A stretch of DNA of 64,000 nt from Candidatus Kaistia colombiensis (lineage in GTDB: Bacteria > Pseudomonadota > Alphaproteobacteria > Rhizobiales > Kaistiaceae): positions 325,001 through 389,000 of the forward strand of contig CP119318.1 in NCBI GenBank assembly GCA_029203105.1, in the 5' to 3' direction. This document shows positions 35,715-44,990 of the stretch, piece by piece. The translations under genes were made by a program, and so were the position numbers. The number at the start of each line of letters is the position of its first letter. The first letter of the stretch is position 1. Below the pieces are notes generated by a model. The model was not told where the DNA came from and ran no database searches. It was given only the letters and a program-made list of their open reading frames with translations.

Positions 35715-36653
35715 GTGCATCCAAGATTACTGAGAACGTTCCTCGCAGTGACAAGAAGTCGGAATCTCACCCGGGCGTCAGAGGAAGTCGATCTCGCGCA
35801 ATCGAGTGTGAGCGATCAGATTCAATCACTTGAAGCCGAACTCGGGGCAAATTTATTCACCCGTTCCAGACAGGGGTTGACGCTGACCCCAGCGGGCGAG
35901 GTCCTAAAACCCTATGCGGAAAAAATTCTCGCGCTAACGGATGAGGCCAAGGACGCCGTAGAGGCGACCGCCGGACACGCGGCGGTATCGGTGACGATCG
36001 GTGCCCTCGAAACGATCGCGTCGGTGAAATTGCCCCGTTGGCTATCGGACGTTCAAGATGGTCATCCTCACCTGGATCTACAGCTGAAGATCGCTGGAAG
36101 CGGCGAACTGATGCGGGCGCTGGGGGACGGCCACATCGATGTCGCCTTCTGCTTCGACAAGGGCGCCGACGACGAACGCTTCGCCAAGCGAACCGTGTCA
36201 CTGGAGCCACTTGTTCTCATTGCGTCTCAAGAATTGTCACTCGACGTAGCGGAAGACGGTTTCGCGGCGCTTGCCTCCACGAGATTTGTGGCGACCGAGG
36301 TCGGATGCGTCTATCGCCAGATTTTCGACAGAGCATTCGCCGAGGCGGGCCTTGTCGCTCCGAAACTCGCCGCAGAAGTCGGCAGCACCCGCACGATCGT
36401 GCAGTTGGTCGCGGCCGGGATGGGCCTCGCCCTTCTTCCGCGCCTCGCGGTCGCCGAGCCACTCGATCGCGGCGAGATTGTCGAAATTCCGTGGCCAGCC
36501 CCGCTGGCGTCCGCCCCGCTCGTCATGATTTGGCGCCGCCGGCGTGTTCAGCCGGCAGCGCTGAAGCTATTGTTGGCCGCAGCGAGCAACGCTTTCTCGC
36601 CAGCTAGATCAGCCGGTGCCCCCCTTCAACATGCAGTATCGTTCCGGTCGTGA
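35715..36653 (+). CDS. LysR-family transcriptional regulator
   Basis: A 312-residue regulator. The winged helix-turn-helix is RTFLAVTRSRNLTRASEEVD to LAQSSVSDQIQSLEAELGAN, followed by the effector domain with GLALLPRLAVAEPL near residue 240. GTG 35715 is the start; no strong ribosome site. It converges on the SDR gene with a 50-bp tail overlap, so it is not the usual divergent LysR-target arrangement. Confidence 0.88.
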   Translation: MHPRLLRTFLAVTRSRNLTRASEEVDLAQSSVSDQIQSLEAELGANLFTRSRQGLTLTPAGEVLKPYAEKILALTDEAKDAVEATAGHAAVSVTIGALETIASVKLPRWLSDVQDGHPHLDLQLKIAGSGELMRALGDGHIDVAFCFDKGADDERFAKRTVSLEPLVLIASQELSLDVAEDGFAALASTRFVATEVGCVYRQIFDRAFAEAGLVAPKLAAEVGSTRTIVQLVAAGMGLALLPRLAVAEPLDRGEIVEIPWPAPLASAPLVMIWRRRRVQPAALKLLLAAASNAFSPARSAGAPLQHAVSFRS

Positions 36654-37350
36654 ACGTATTGCCCATCAAGAAGGCGATGGCATCCGCGATGTCGTCCGGC
36701 TGACCGACCCGGCCCACAGGCAACCGCACTGCCATCGCGTTCAGAGTGTCGCTCTTCTTGTCGCCCGCGACGAAACTCCAGATCGGCGAATCGACCCACC
36801 CCGGGGAAACGGCATTGACCCGGATCGGCGCAAGCTCGATCGCCAGCGCCCTGACCAGCCCCTCCAGCGCCGCGTTGACGGCAGCAACAGCGGAGCCGCG
36901 CGCCGCTGGCCGGTAGGCGGCGATGCCCGAGGTGAAGGTGATCGACCCGCCGCTCGCAAGGGCAGAAGCCCCATGTTTGGCAAGCAACAACGGACCGTAG
37001 AATTTGCTTTCCACAACCCGCTGCACGGCCTTCAGATCGAGCGCTGGCAGAAGCTGATAGGCGCCTTCGATGTCGGCAGCGGTACTGATCACATGATCCA
37101 GCGCGCCGACCCGGTTGAAAAGATCAATCACCTGGTCTTCCTGCGCGATATCCGCCGCCACCGTATCCAGTGCAGCCGGTGCCCCCAATGCCTCGCGGGC
37201 ACGGCTCAACTTCGCCCCGTCGCGTCCGACGATGGTGACCTTCGCGCCGGCGTCGAGACAGCGCCTAGCCAGCGCCAACCCCATCCCCGAACTGCCGCCG
37301 ACAACCAAAACTCTCTCATTTCCGGCTTTTGCGTATGCCATGGATTCCAT
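36604..37350 (-). CDS. Atypical SDR-family oxidoreductase
   Basis: A 248-residue Rossmann-fold protein. The cofactor motif is VLVVGGSSGMGLALARR (about 13-29), and NAVSPGWVDSP is near 185. The catalytic block that usually reads YxxxK reads SAVAAVNAALEGL here, so both Tyr and Lys are absent; a known side branch of the family shares this. It may bind NAD(P) without classical dehydrogenase chemistry. ATG 37350 has CAGG upstream, with ATG 37341 as alternative. Its 3' end overlaps the LysR gene tail to tail. Confidence 0.8.
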   Translation of the reverse strand: MESMAYAKAGNERVLVVGGSSGMGLALARRCLDAGAKVTIVGRDGAKLSRAREALGAPAALDTVAADIAQEDQVIDLFNRVGALDHVISTAADIEGAYQLLPALDLKAVQRVVESKFYGPLLLAKHGASALASGGSITFTSGIAAYRPAARGSAVAAVNAALEGLVRALAIELAPIRVNAVSPGWVDSPIWSFVAGDKKSDTLNAMAVRLPVGRVGQPDDIADAIAFLMGNTFTTGTILHVEGGHRLI

Positions 37351-37777
37351 TCCAAACCTGAACCGGTATCGACCCAGGATTTGCAACCGCAACCGCGGAA
37401 TAGGAACCGGAAGAAACCGATGGTGCCATCGGAATCGCCGATTGAAGGCTGGCTCACAGCCCACCCTGTTGCGCAAAAGAGTCCTGGTTGCCCCTTCCCC
37501 AGTGAGCGCCGTCGGGAACCCCGAATAGACGCCATCTGCATGACGATCTCCATATCACCGGCAGGCAGCCAGAAAGCCAGAGCGGCTGTAGACATCTGCC
37601 GCGATCGGCACCACCGCGAGAATCTTGGTAGCCCTCCTAGATCACCTAACCAGCGATGATGATCATTCCGCTTCTCCTCTCGGTAGTGACAAGTCAGCGC
37701 GGCCTCAGCCGGCCCCGCGGGGCACAGGTCGCCCTGCGGCGGACCGTGACGTTACGGATGCGGCGGGATCCGATCGG
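37351..37777. other. Gap without recognisable genes
   Basis: About 430 bases upstream of the SDR gene. No family match or ribosome-site-supported frame; base composition is patchy, which suits decayed DNA. Confidence 0.35.
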
Positions 37778-38140
37778 TTATCCCTTCACATATCCCATGC
37801 CCTCAACGATCTTGCCGTCGCGGACGCGCATGATGTTGACGCCTCGGACCCGATCGGCCTCGCGCTCGCTCCAGCGGAGCTGCCAGCGCATGATGCCGCG
37901 ATCTTCGCTGGCCCAGATCTCCTCCGCCTTGAACACGAGGTCGGCGTTGGATGCGATTCCCTTCCAGAAAGTGAGGCAAGCCTCGCGGCCTTCGTAGCGC
38001 GCTCCATCCGGGGCCGGCGCCGTATTTTCGAGAACGCAGCCTTCGCCAATGAGATCATCGAGATCTTCCGGGCGATGCATCTGAAATGCGGTATTGAAGC
38101 GTTCCATGATTTCGCGGGTAACTTTGCTTTCAGCCGTCAT
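37778..38140 (-). CDS. SnoaL-like (NTF2-fold) protein
   Basis: A 120-residue small alpha+beta barrel. Family features are the helical start REIMERFNTAFQMHRPEDLD, ARYEGREACLTFWKGI and the closing strand GVNIMRVRDGKIVEGMGYVK. Such proteins are isomerases, cyclases or ligand binders. ATG 38140 follows AAGGGG. A paralogue is encoded at 38924, with a DHFR-like reductase between them. Confidence 0.8.
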   Translation of the reverse strand: MTAESKVTREIMERFNTAFQMHRPEDLDDLIGEGCVLENTAPAPDGARYEGREACLTFWKGIASNADLVFKAEEIWASEDRGIMRWQLRWSEREADRVRGVNIMRVRDGKIVEGMGYVKG

Positions 38141-38255
38141 TTCATCAGCCCCTTGAGCTTTGGAGCCACCACCGCTTCTGATCGTGTGAAGGCTTTGGCG
38201 AAATCGATGGCAGGCCACGGGTTTCGGTATTCGCTGATCATCTTGCGTCGTTGAG

Positions 38256-38837
38256 CTATCCGGTCTTTAGGGGCCCGCCGACCTTGTAGGTACTGAGGAC
38301 GATGCCAGACGGCATTGCTTTCGTGCTGACGAGCTCGAATGAGCGGGCCGGGGTTCCCTTCGCAAAGAAGCGCTTTCCCGTGCCCAACAAGACCGGATAG
38401 ACGACCAGCAGGACTTCATCCGCAATCCCATGTTCGAGCAGCGTCGATGTCAGCGTGGAGCTACCCCAGAGGACAAGGTCTGGACCGTCCTGCGACTTGA
38501 TGCGTCGAACGCCCTCGACGATGTCCGGTCCAAGGCCCTCGAACGGGCCCCATTCAAGACTTTCCGGACGGTGGGTAACGACATATTTCGTTGCCGCATT
38601 GAGGCCGTCCGCCATCGGGCTGCTCGACGCCTTTGCCCAGGAACCCGACCAGATATCGTAGGTGCGGCGGCCAAGCAGCAGATCGAAGCTCTCGCCCTGC
38701 GCGGCGAGGACCGCAGCCAGGCCAGCGGGGGTCCGGTAGGGCGCAATCCAGTCGCTATAGGGGAAATCGCCGTCATCGGCGGAGTGCTGGATCACGCCGT
38801 CCAGCGAGATGTGTTCGATGATTTTGAGCTTTCTCAT
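38256..38837 (-). CDS. Dihydrofolate reductase-like (RibD C-terminal) protein
   Basis: A 193-residue NADPH-binding-fold protein. It starts with the family's KIIEHISLDGVIQ, has LLLGRRTYDIWSGSW near 53-67, LVLWGSSTLTSTLLEHGIADE near 120 and VLLGTGKRFF near 148. Members of this branch are mostly uncharacterised; they are not housekeeping FolA. It sits between two SnoaL-like genes in one minus-strand group. Confidence 0.85.
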   Translation of the reverse strand: MRKLKIIEHISLDGVIQHSADDGDFPYSDWIAPYRTPAGLAAVLAAQGESFDLLLGRRTYDIWSGSWAKASSSPMADGLNAATKYVVTHRPESLEWGPFEGLGPDIVEGVRRIKSQDGPDLVLWGSSTLTSTLLEHGIADEVLLVVYPVLLGTGKRFFAKGTPARSFELVSTKAMPSGIVLSTYKVGGPLKTG

Positions 38838-38923
38838 TTGAATCTCCGTGTTCTGGGGGTGAAATTTCTATGCTGTTGGCATGGCGGGCAACCCGCGCAC
38901 CTCGGCGGAGCCACATGCAACGA

Positions 38924-39301
38924 TCATTCAGGCAAGGGCGCCGACGCACCCGGTGTTTTGGCATAAGCCAGCGCTTCGGCGATCCGACCGTCCCGGACGC
39001 GGATCAGGCTGACGCCGCGGATTGAGCCACCATCGCCGAAATGGAAGCGCCACAGGATGTTGGCTCGGTCGCCCATGACAACTGTGTCTTCGACCTCGAA
39101 GTGGTTGACGCGGTCGACCGCCATGGCCTGCCAGAACGCCAGATTAACGTCGTAGCCTTCGTAGCGCGTGCCGTTCGGCGCCGGCTGGATCGACTCCATG
39201 ACGCAATCCGGTGCGATCAGGTCTTCGAAGATCGCCGGATCGTGTTCCTGGAACGCCTGGTTGAACCGGCGGATGACCTCGGATGTTTCTCTCGACTGCA
39301 T
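38924..39301 (-). CDS. SnoaL-like (NTF2-fold) protein
   Basis: A 125-residue paralogue of the protein at 37778: same layout with VIRRFNQAFQEHDPAIFEDL, TRYEGYDVNLAFWQAM and GVSLIRVRDGRIAEALAYAK. ATG 39301 lies 14 bp from the first inverted repeat of the TetR operator region, so it is probably the first gene of a TetR-repressed minus-strand operon. Confidence 0.8.
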   Translation of the reverse strand: MQSRETSEVIRRFNQAFQEHDPAIFEDLIAPDCVMESIQPAPNGTRYEGYDVNLAFWQAMAVDRVNHFEVEDTVVMGDRANILWRFHFGDGGSIRGVSLIRVRDGRIAEALAYAKTPGASAPLPE

Positions 39302-39314
39302 GACATTTCCCTAT

Positions 39315-39358
39315 ACAGAAAGGTCTGTCTACTAATTGAGATATACAGACCTGTCTGT
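39315..39358. promoter_or_regulatory. TetR-type operator pair in divergent promoter
   Basis: Two inverted repeats, ACAGA-AAGG-TCTGT (39315-39328) and ACAGAC-CT-GTCTGT (39345-39358), lie in the 69-bp gap between the divergent SnoaL-like and TetR genes. Centres are 30 bp apart. The layout is typical for autoregulation by the adjacent TetR protein. Confidence 0.75.
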
Positions 39359-39370
39359 TATGGTCAAGCG

Positions 39371-39949
39371 ATGATGCAAAAGAAATCTTCCAGCCGGCCT
39401 GAAGCAAGTTCCGCCCGTCGTCGTTTGCTCGACACCGCGACACGGCTTTTCTACGAAGGGGGTATCCATGCTGTCGGCATTGACCGCATCATCGCGGAAG
39501 CCGGCGTGGCCAAAGCGACCTTCTACAATCACTTTCCCTCGAAGGATGATCTCGTCGTCGCCTATCTTGATGAGATAGACCGGCAAGGCCGCGCGGCGGC
39601 GGCGGCGCTTCCGAAGCAACCTCCTCGGAAAATGATCTCGGCTATCATGGGGCGTATCAGCGAGGCTGTGACCGCCGGAGGCTGGCGGGGATGTCCGTTC
39701 CTCAACGCGGCGGCCGAATACCCCGATCCAGACAGCCCCGTGCGGCAGGCGATCAAGGCGCGCCGCGCCTGGTATCACGATAGCCTCCAGAACCTTCTCG
39801 CACAGGAAGGCGATCCAACACCTTCCGTTACCGCCTCGCTCCTCGTCGCGCTTTCGGACGGCCTGCTGGAAAGCGCTTATCTGGATGATGCCGAAAGCGT
39901 CCCCGCTCTTGTCAACGCGGCAGTGGCCAGGCTGCTGGACCGCCGATGA
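39371..39949 (+). CDS. TetR/AcrR-family transcriptional regulator
   Basis: A 192-residue repressor. The N-terminal DNA-binding domain reads RRRLLDTATRLFYEGGIHAV then GVAKATFYNHFPSKDDLVVA (about residues 16-60), and the ligand domain has GGWRGCPFLNAAAEYPDPDS. ATG 39371 (or the next codon) lies just past the operator pair. It is divergent from the SnoaL/DHFR-like genes, its probable targets. Confidence 0.9.
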   Translation: MMQKKSSSRPEASSARRRLLDTATRLFYEGGIHAVGIDRIIAEAGVAKATFYNHFPSKDDLVVAYLDEIDRQGRAAAAALPKQPPRKMISAIMGRISEAVTAGGWRGCPFLNAAAEYPDPDSPVRQAIKARRAWYHDSLQNLLAQEGDPTPSVTASLLVALSDGLLESAYLDDAESVPALVNAAVARLLDRR

Positions 39950-40363
39950 GACGTCGCCCGAGCACCAAAGGTCAACGTCGATGACGAGAAGGGCGTCTCC
40001 GGCGAGGAGCTACTCGAAACCTCAGTTCAGGATGCAGAGCAGCTCCTACACCCTCGGGACGGCAAGTTCGTTTATCCAGTCCATAGCGGAAAGAAGGAAC
40101 AGCGCCCACGCCGAGGATCCGGAGATCATCGCGCAGGCATCGGTTGCCATCCTCGAATCGTCCAATTCGAAAGCGGCGCGATCCGAATTTACCGCCAGGG
40201 AGAGGCCGTGCCGGAGGCACGCCAAAACGCTGTTGAGACCGATTGCATGTCATTCGGCGTGCAAAGTTGACCCCATATCCGGGGGTATCGGCGTCCAAAA
40301 TTGACCCCCATGTGATCGAGCTGAACAGTCCGTCTCTTTCCTTTCGAGGACAGGCGGGCGGGG

Positions 40364-41863
40364 ATGAAGGGCGTGGACACGGTTGCGCGGATCCGACGTG
40401 AGTTTTTTGTGCGAGGTCGGACCATCAAGGAGATCGTCCGCGAGCTGCACGTGTCGAGGAACACGGTTCGCAAGGTTCTGCGGTCGAATGAGACAGCGTT
40501 TGATTATGAGCGCTCGGTGCAGCCGATGCCGAAGCTCGGCGCCTGGAAGCCAGAGCTTGACCGGATCCTTGCTGCCAATGAGGGACGCTCCGCCCGCGAG
40601 CGGTTGACGCTGATCCGGATTTTCGAGGAGCTGCGTGGGCTCGGATACGAAGGCGGCTACGATGCCGTCCGCCGATATGCCCGAGGCTGGCAGCGCGAAC
40701 AGGTGTCGCTGTCGGCTGCCGCCTTCGTGCCGCTGAGCTTCGCGCCGGGCGAGGCCTACCAGTTCGACTGGAGCCACGAGATCGTGCTGATAAACGGCAC
40801 GACGGTGACGGTAAAGGTCGCCCATGTCCGGCTCTGTCATTCCCGGATGCTGTTCGTGAGGGCCTATCCGCGCGAGAGCCAGGAGATGGTGTTCGACGCC
40901 CATGACCGGGCATTTGCCTTCTTCAAAGGTGCCTGCACGCGCGGGATCTACGACAACATGAAGACGGCGGTCGAGACGATCTTCGTCGGCAGGGAGCGAC
41001 TCTACAATCGCCGCTTTCTCCAGATGTGCGGCCATTACCTGGTCGATCCGGTGGCCTGCACGCCGGCGTCAGGCTGGGAGAAAGGCCAGGTCGAGAACCA
41101 GGTTGGTCTCGTGCGCGAACGCTTCTTCACGCCGCGGCTCCGGGTGAAGAGCTACGACGAGCTGAACGCCTGGCTGCTTGACCGGGCGATTGCCTTCGCC
41201 AAGGCGCATCGCCATCCCGAACTCCGCGACAGGACGGTCTGGGAGATGTTCGAGGAGGAGCGACCAAGTCTCGTGCCCTATCGGGGTTGCTTTGACGGCT
41301 TCCATGCCGTGCCGGCTTCGGTGTCGAAGACCTGCCTCGTGCGCTTTGACAACAATCGCTACTCCGTCGCCGCCAGCGCCGTCGGGCGACCCGCCGAGAT
41401 CCGCGCCTATGCCGATCGCGTCGAGTTGCGTCAGGAGGGTCGGATCATCGGCGAGCATCCGCGCTGCTTTGGGCGAGACCAGACGATCTACGATCCCTGG
41501 CACTATGTCCCGGTGCTGGCGAGGAAGCCCGGCGCATTGCGCAACGGAGCGCCATTCAAGGACTGGATCCTGCCGGCGAGCCTCGAACGGGTCCGCCGCA
41601 AGCTCGCCACGGTGCCGGATGGCGGGCGGCAAATGGTCAGCATCCTGACCGCGGTTCTCAGCGATGGCCTGCCTGCCGTCGAGGCCGCCTGTGGGGAAGC
41701 GCTCGCCGAAGGCGTCCACTCCGCCGACGTGATCCTCAACATTCTCGCCAGGGCGCGCGAACCGGTCCGCACCGTCACGATCATGACGCCGGACGCCCTG
41801 CGGCTGAACCATGAGCCGGTCGCCGACTGCGCCCGCTATGACAATCTCAGGAGGGCAATATGA
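40364..41863 (+). CDS. istA: IS21-family transposase IstA
   Basis: A 499-residue transposase. The N-terminal helix-turn-helix is [20 protein letters not shown] (about 19-38). The DDE residues are visible in [17 protein letters not shown] and KGQVENQVG, followed by the C-terminal beta-barrel region with [12 protein letters not shown]. Intact, so probably functional. Its last codons overlap the istB start. Confidence 0.97.
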   Translation: MKGVDTVARIRREFFVRGRTIKEIVRELHVSRNTVRKVLRSNETAFDYERSVQPMPKLGAWKPELDRILAANEGRSARERLTLIRIFEELRGLGYEGGYDAVRRYARGWQREQVSLSAAAFVPLSFAPGEAYQFDWSHEIVLINGTTVTVKVAHVRLCHSRMLFVRAYPRESQEMVFDAHDRAFAFFKGACTRGIYDNMKTAVETIFVGRERLYNRRFLQMCGHYLVDPVACTPASGWEKGQVENQVGLVRERFFTPRLRVKSYDELNAWLLDRAIAFAKAHRHPELRDRTVWEMFEEERPSLVPYRGCFDGFHAVPASVSKTCLVRFDNNRYSVAASAVGRPAEIRAYADRVELRQEGRIIGEHPRCFGRDQTIYDPWHYVPVLARKPGALRNGAPFKDWILPASLERVRRKLATVPDGGRQMVSILTAVLSDGLPAVEAACGEALAEGVHSADVILNILARAREPVRTVTIMTPDALRLNHEPVADCARYDNLRRAI

Positions 41864-42591
41864 TGGAGCGATCCGAGATCCTGGCCACCATGGCCGAGTT
41901 GAAGCTTTACGGCATGAAGGCGGCCTTCGATGAGATCCTCGCTACGGCGGTGAAGCGCCAGCACGAGCCGCACCGGGTGGTTGGCGACCTCTTGTCGGCC
42001 GAGATCTCCGAGAAGCAGGCGCGGTCGATCAAATACCAGATCACCATTGCCAAGCTGCCGCTGGCTCGGGACATCGACGATTTTGTCTTCGACGACACGC
42101 CGATCAACGAGACGCTGGTGCGGGATCTCGCCGGCGGCAACTTCATCGCCCATCAGCGCAACGCTGTCCTGATCGGCGGGACCGGCACCGGCAAAACGCA
42201 TCTTGCCATCGCCATTGCTCGGGCCTGCATTCGGGGCGGCGCTCGCGGCCGCTTCTTCAATGTCGTAGACTTGGTCAACAAGCTCGAGGCCGAGAGCCGA
42301 AGTGGTCGCCAGGGCAGAATGGCAGACTATCTCTCCCGCATGGACTTCATCGTCCTCGATGAGCTCGGCTATTTGCCCTTCGCCCAGTCCGGCGGACAAC
42401 TCCTGTTCCACCTGATCAGTCGGCTCTACGAGCAGACATCGGTCATCGTCACGACGAACCTCGCCTTCGGCGAATGGCCGTCCGTATTCGGCGACGCCAA
42501 GATGACGACCGCGCTCCTCGATCGACTGACCCATCACTGCGATATCGTCGAGACCGGCAACGAGAGCTGGCGCTTCAAGAACCGCCTCTGA
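41860..42591 (+). CDS. istB: IS21-family helper ATPase IstB
   Basis: A 243-residue AAA+ ATPase related to DnaC. Walker A is [13 protein letters not shown] (about 104-116), Walker B is [11 protein letters not shown], and sensor-type [12 protein letters not shown] follows. AGGAGG precedes ATG 41860, which overlaps the end of istA. It selects target DNA and activates IstA. Confidence 0.97.
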   Translation: MMERSEILATMAELKLYGMKAAFDEILATAVKRQHEPHRVVGDLLSAEISEKQARSIKYQITIAKLPLARDIDDFVFDDTPINETLVRDLAGGNFIAHQRNAVLIGGTGTGKTHLAIAIARACIRGGARGRFFNVVDLVNKLEAESRSGRQGRMADYLSRMDFIVLDELGYLPFAQSGGQLLFHLISRLYEQTSVIVTTNLAFGEWPSVFGDAKMTTALLDRLTHHCDIVETGNESWRFKNRL

Positions 42592-42865
42592 CCACCCCAA
42601 ACTTCGCCCGCCACGGCCTCGTTATCGCTCCGCCTCCGGCTGCGCGATAACGAGGCCGTGGCGTTCCAACAACTCCAGCAGGGGTCAACATTGGACGCCG
42701 ATAAGGGGTCAGTTTTGAACGCCGTTTGACACGATTGCAACTAAGACTGGCGTCGATCTGTTCAACTCGAAGCGCGAGCTGAAGAACACGCAGCAACTCG
42801 GCTCGGACGTCATTCGCGCCCTCAATGCGAGAAGCAACCTCTAGCAGCCGGGTTTCCCAGCCATA

Positions 42866-42987
42866 GTGCCGCGGTCGTGGCACTCCCGAAACCCGCAGAG
42901 CCAAACAAGCAAAAACAGCCGCTCGGCCCATCGGACTAGCAGCTCAAAACCCAACAATGTCATGAGGTTAAATGGCGGAGAGGGGGT
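42866..42987. repeat. Attachment-site candidate (tRNA-Ser 3'-end-like), copy 2
   Basis: TGGCGGAGAGGGGGT at 42973-42987 is what the reverse complement of a tRNA-Ser 3' end looks like, but the rest of a tRNA does not follow. It lies 167 bp before a tyrosine integrase reading away from it, the normal layout of an island's left end. The 100 bp to its left resemble 35121-35220. Confidence 0.6.
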
Positions 42988-43153
42988 CCGCCATACATGT
43001 GACTTAGACAGTCTCATCCAATATCGCGCCCCCCATGTCTCCCCTATGTTTCAGCCATTCCTTACAAACGATACCGCTTACCCGATTGATCAATATCACC
43101 CAATATCACAATATCTGATGGGCTAGATGATGGTCTGGTGAGGGGCTAGGCGA

Positions 43154-44362
43154 ATGTTGACAGACGTAAAGGCTCGGAAGCTGGAGCCGAACAGCAAGCC
43201 GATCTCCGATGGTGCGGTGGCTGGACTTTACCTGTTCCCCTCCACTAAGGCGGGGACGGGCAAGTGGATCGTCCGGTATGTTTCTCCACAAACAAGGAAG
43301 CGCCGGGACATGGGGCTCGGCCGCTACCCAGATGTCCCGATCCGAGAAGCCAGGACAGCGGCTCTGGAGGTTCGACGCTTGCTCGACGGAGGTTTGGATC
43401 CTCTTGAAGTGCGCCGGGAGAATGTGGCCAAAGCGACGGCGGTTCCCGCGGTTCCAACTTTCGAAGCTGCCGCCCGACAGGTGCACGACGATATGGCGCC
43501 CGGCTTCAAAAACGGAAAGCATGTCGCCCAGTGGATCACCACACTGGAGCGCTATGTCTTTCCCCGCCTCGGTGGTGTCGCTGTCACGGATCTCAGGGCC
43601 GCCGATTTCGCGGGGGTTCTGCGCGATATCTGGTTGAGCAAACCGGAAACGGCATCACGCGTTCGGCAGCGCTGCGACAAGGTCATGAGCTGGTGCGCGG
43701 CGCGCGGCTTCATAGTTGCCAGTCCGGTCCCGGTGGTCGACATGCTGCTCCCCAAACAGCCCGGCAAACGAGAACGGACCAACCACCATCCTGCGCTTCC
43801 CTGGCGCGAGATCCCATTGTTTGTCTCAACGGTTCTGCGTGCCGGCAGACCGACACAAAGTAAATTGATGCTGGAGTTCCTGATCCTGACCGCCGTCAGA
43901 TCGGGTGAACTTCGCGGCATGCGATGGGAAGAAGTCGACTGGGAAAAGCGGATCTGGACGATCCCGGCATCACGCATGAAAGCCAAGGCTTCTCATCGCG
44001 TGCCGCTTGGCCAAAGGGCGCTCGAAGTCCTCACCTTCATGAAGGGTTCGTACGAACCAGCGCCCGATCAATTGGTGTTCCGATCTCGGACCGGCGGGCC
44101 GCTCAGCGACATGGCTCTAACCAAGCTGCTTAGAACCCATCAGGTCGCGAGTGACACGCCCGGCCGCATTGCGACAGCCCATGGCTTCCGCTCATCCTTC
44201 CGCGATTGGGCTTCCGAGAAGGGCTATCCGCGCGACGTGGCCGAACGGGCGCTCGCCCATACCGTCAAGAACGCGACGGAGGCAGCTTATCACCGCACCG
44301 ACTTGCTGGATCTGAGACGGCAGATGATGGAGGTTTGGGAAGCAATGCTAAGCTCCCAGTAA
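43154..44362 (+). CDS. Tyrosine-type site-specific integrase (P4 type, DUF4102)
   Basis: A 402-residue recombinase. The N-terminal DUF4102 arm-binding domain has LTDVKARKLEPNSKPISDG and MGLGRYPDVPIREARTAALE. The catalytic core has TAVRSGELRGMRW (Arg), AHGFRSSFRDWASE (His-x-x-Arg), LAHTVKNATEAAYHRTD (His and the Tyr nucleophile). It appears intact. Such integrases insert islands at tRNA 3' ends, in line with the tRNA-Ser-like sequence just upstream. Confidence 0.95.
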   Translation: MLTDVKARKLEPNSKPISDGAVAGLYLFPSTKAGTGKWIVRYVSPQTRKRRDMGLGRYPDVPIREARTAALEVRRLLDGGLDPLEVRRENVAKATAVPAVPTFEAAARQVHDDMAPGFKNGKHVAQWITTLERYVFPRLGGVAVTDLRAADFAGVLRDIWLSKPETASRVRQRCDKVMSWCAARGFIVASPVPVVDMLLPKQPGKRERTNHHPALPWREIPLFVSTVLRAGRPTQSKLMLEFLILTAVRSGELRGMRWEEVDWEKRIWTIPASRMKAKASHRVPLGQRALEVLTFMKGSYEPAPDQLVFRSRTGGPLSDMALTKLLRTHQVASDTPGRIATAHGFRSSFRDWASEKGYPRDVAERALAHTVKNATEAAYHRTDLLDLRRQMMEVWEAMLSSQ

Positions 44363-44411
44363 GTCGACCACCTAGGGGAGATACCCTATCCATCAGCGCA
44401 ATCACGAGATA

Positions 44412-44660
44412 CGGCACTTCACTTGACTCGTTCATCACCGAGGATGCGCTCGATCCTACGGACATTTTCCAGCATCTCAGGGTTCTGGAGTGCGGGACAG
44501 TGGAACAACGCCTCGTTGAACATCAGTTCCAGCACGCGCGTCATCACGGCATCCGCCCCGAAAAGGCTGACGCCGGGCGGGGTGACAATGCGAACGTCAG
44601 CTAGGGTCGCGAGCGGCGAATGGTTGCCGCCCAGTACGGCAGCGATCCGCGCGCCGCACT
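44412..44660 (-). pseudogene. C-terminal fragment of a SIS-domain/RpiR-like protein
   Basis: On the minus strand a frame with a natural TGA stop reads NHSPLATLADVRIVTPPG, then GADAVMTRVLELMFNEALFH. The SPLA-x-x-AD step is typical of SIS domains in RpiR/MurR regulators and sugar isomerases. No start or N-terminal part is present. The exact family is a judgement from the motif only. Confidence 0.4.
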
Positions 44661-44771
44661 CGTGTGGCTATGTCGGCCTCTCGTACGAGGCTGCCGGCGA
44701 TGGCGCCCGGGCGTTCGCGGGGTACCAATTGGGGCAGATCGCGGCGACATAGCTAGTCAATATCTCCTTGG

Positions 44772-44990
44772 CAGGCCTACGAGCTCGGCACCGGGGTGAC
44801 TCAGAGCTTTGCTCTGGCGGCGCACTGGTACGAAATCTCGGCGACGCGGGGGGATGAGATTGCCTCGGATGGCATGGTTGCGCTCGGCTCGTTGTACGAG
44901 CGCGGCCTTGGCCTGCCGAAGGATTCGGCAAAGGCGCTTGCCCTCTACAGGAAGGCGGCAGTCGTGGGCAGAGCAGCGCCTCGAAAACGC
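44772..44990 (+). pseudogene. Sel1-like repeat protein fragment
   Basis: The plus-strand frame reads AYELGTGVTQSFALAAHWYE and then ALGSLYERGLGLPKDSAKAL followed by ALYRKAAVVG. This is about two Sel1-like (TPR-type) repeats. There is no start, signal peptide or continuation, so it is a scrap of a larger gene. Confidence 0.65.

Larger units (their letters stand above)
40248..42731 (+). mobile_element. IS21-family insertion sequence, complete (2484 bp)
   Basis: Ends are TGTCATTCGGCG and CGCCGTTTGACA (TGT...ACA). Both ends hold repeated internal motifs of the form GGCGTnCAAA followed by TTGACCCC or CTGACCCC, the multiple transposase-binding sites of IS21 elements. An 8-bp duplication CGATTGCA flanks it (40240-40247 and 42732-42739). 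It encodes istA and istB. A second copy starts at 62413. Confidence 0.95.
39981..42847 (+). pseudogene. Small open frame interrupted by IS21 element
   Basis: An open frame from ATG 39981 runs to the insertion point at 40247. If the IS and one copy of the target duplication are removed it continues in frame to a TAG at about 42847, giving roughly 125 codons. The C-terminal part (LFNSKRELKNTQQLGSDVIR) looks protein-like. No family was recognised and there is no ribosome-site support, so it may be chance. Confidence 0.3.

Noticed and set aside
35121..42987. The 7.7 kb between the two attachment-like repeats as one defined island
   Set aside because: The integrase lies outside the interval, the repeats are only about 76% identical and copy 1 lacks the tRNA-like end, so they are unlikely to be the two ends of one recent element.
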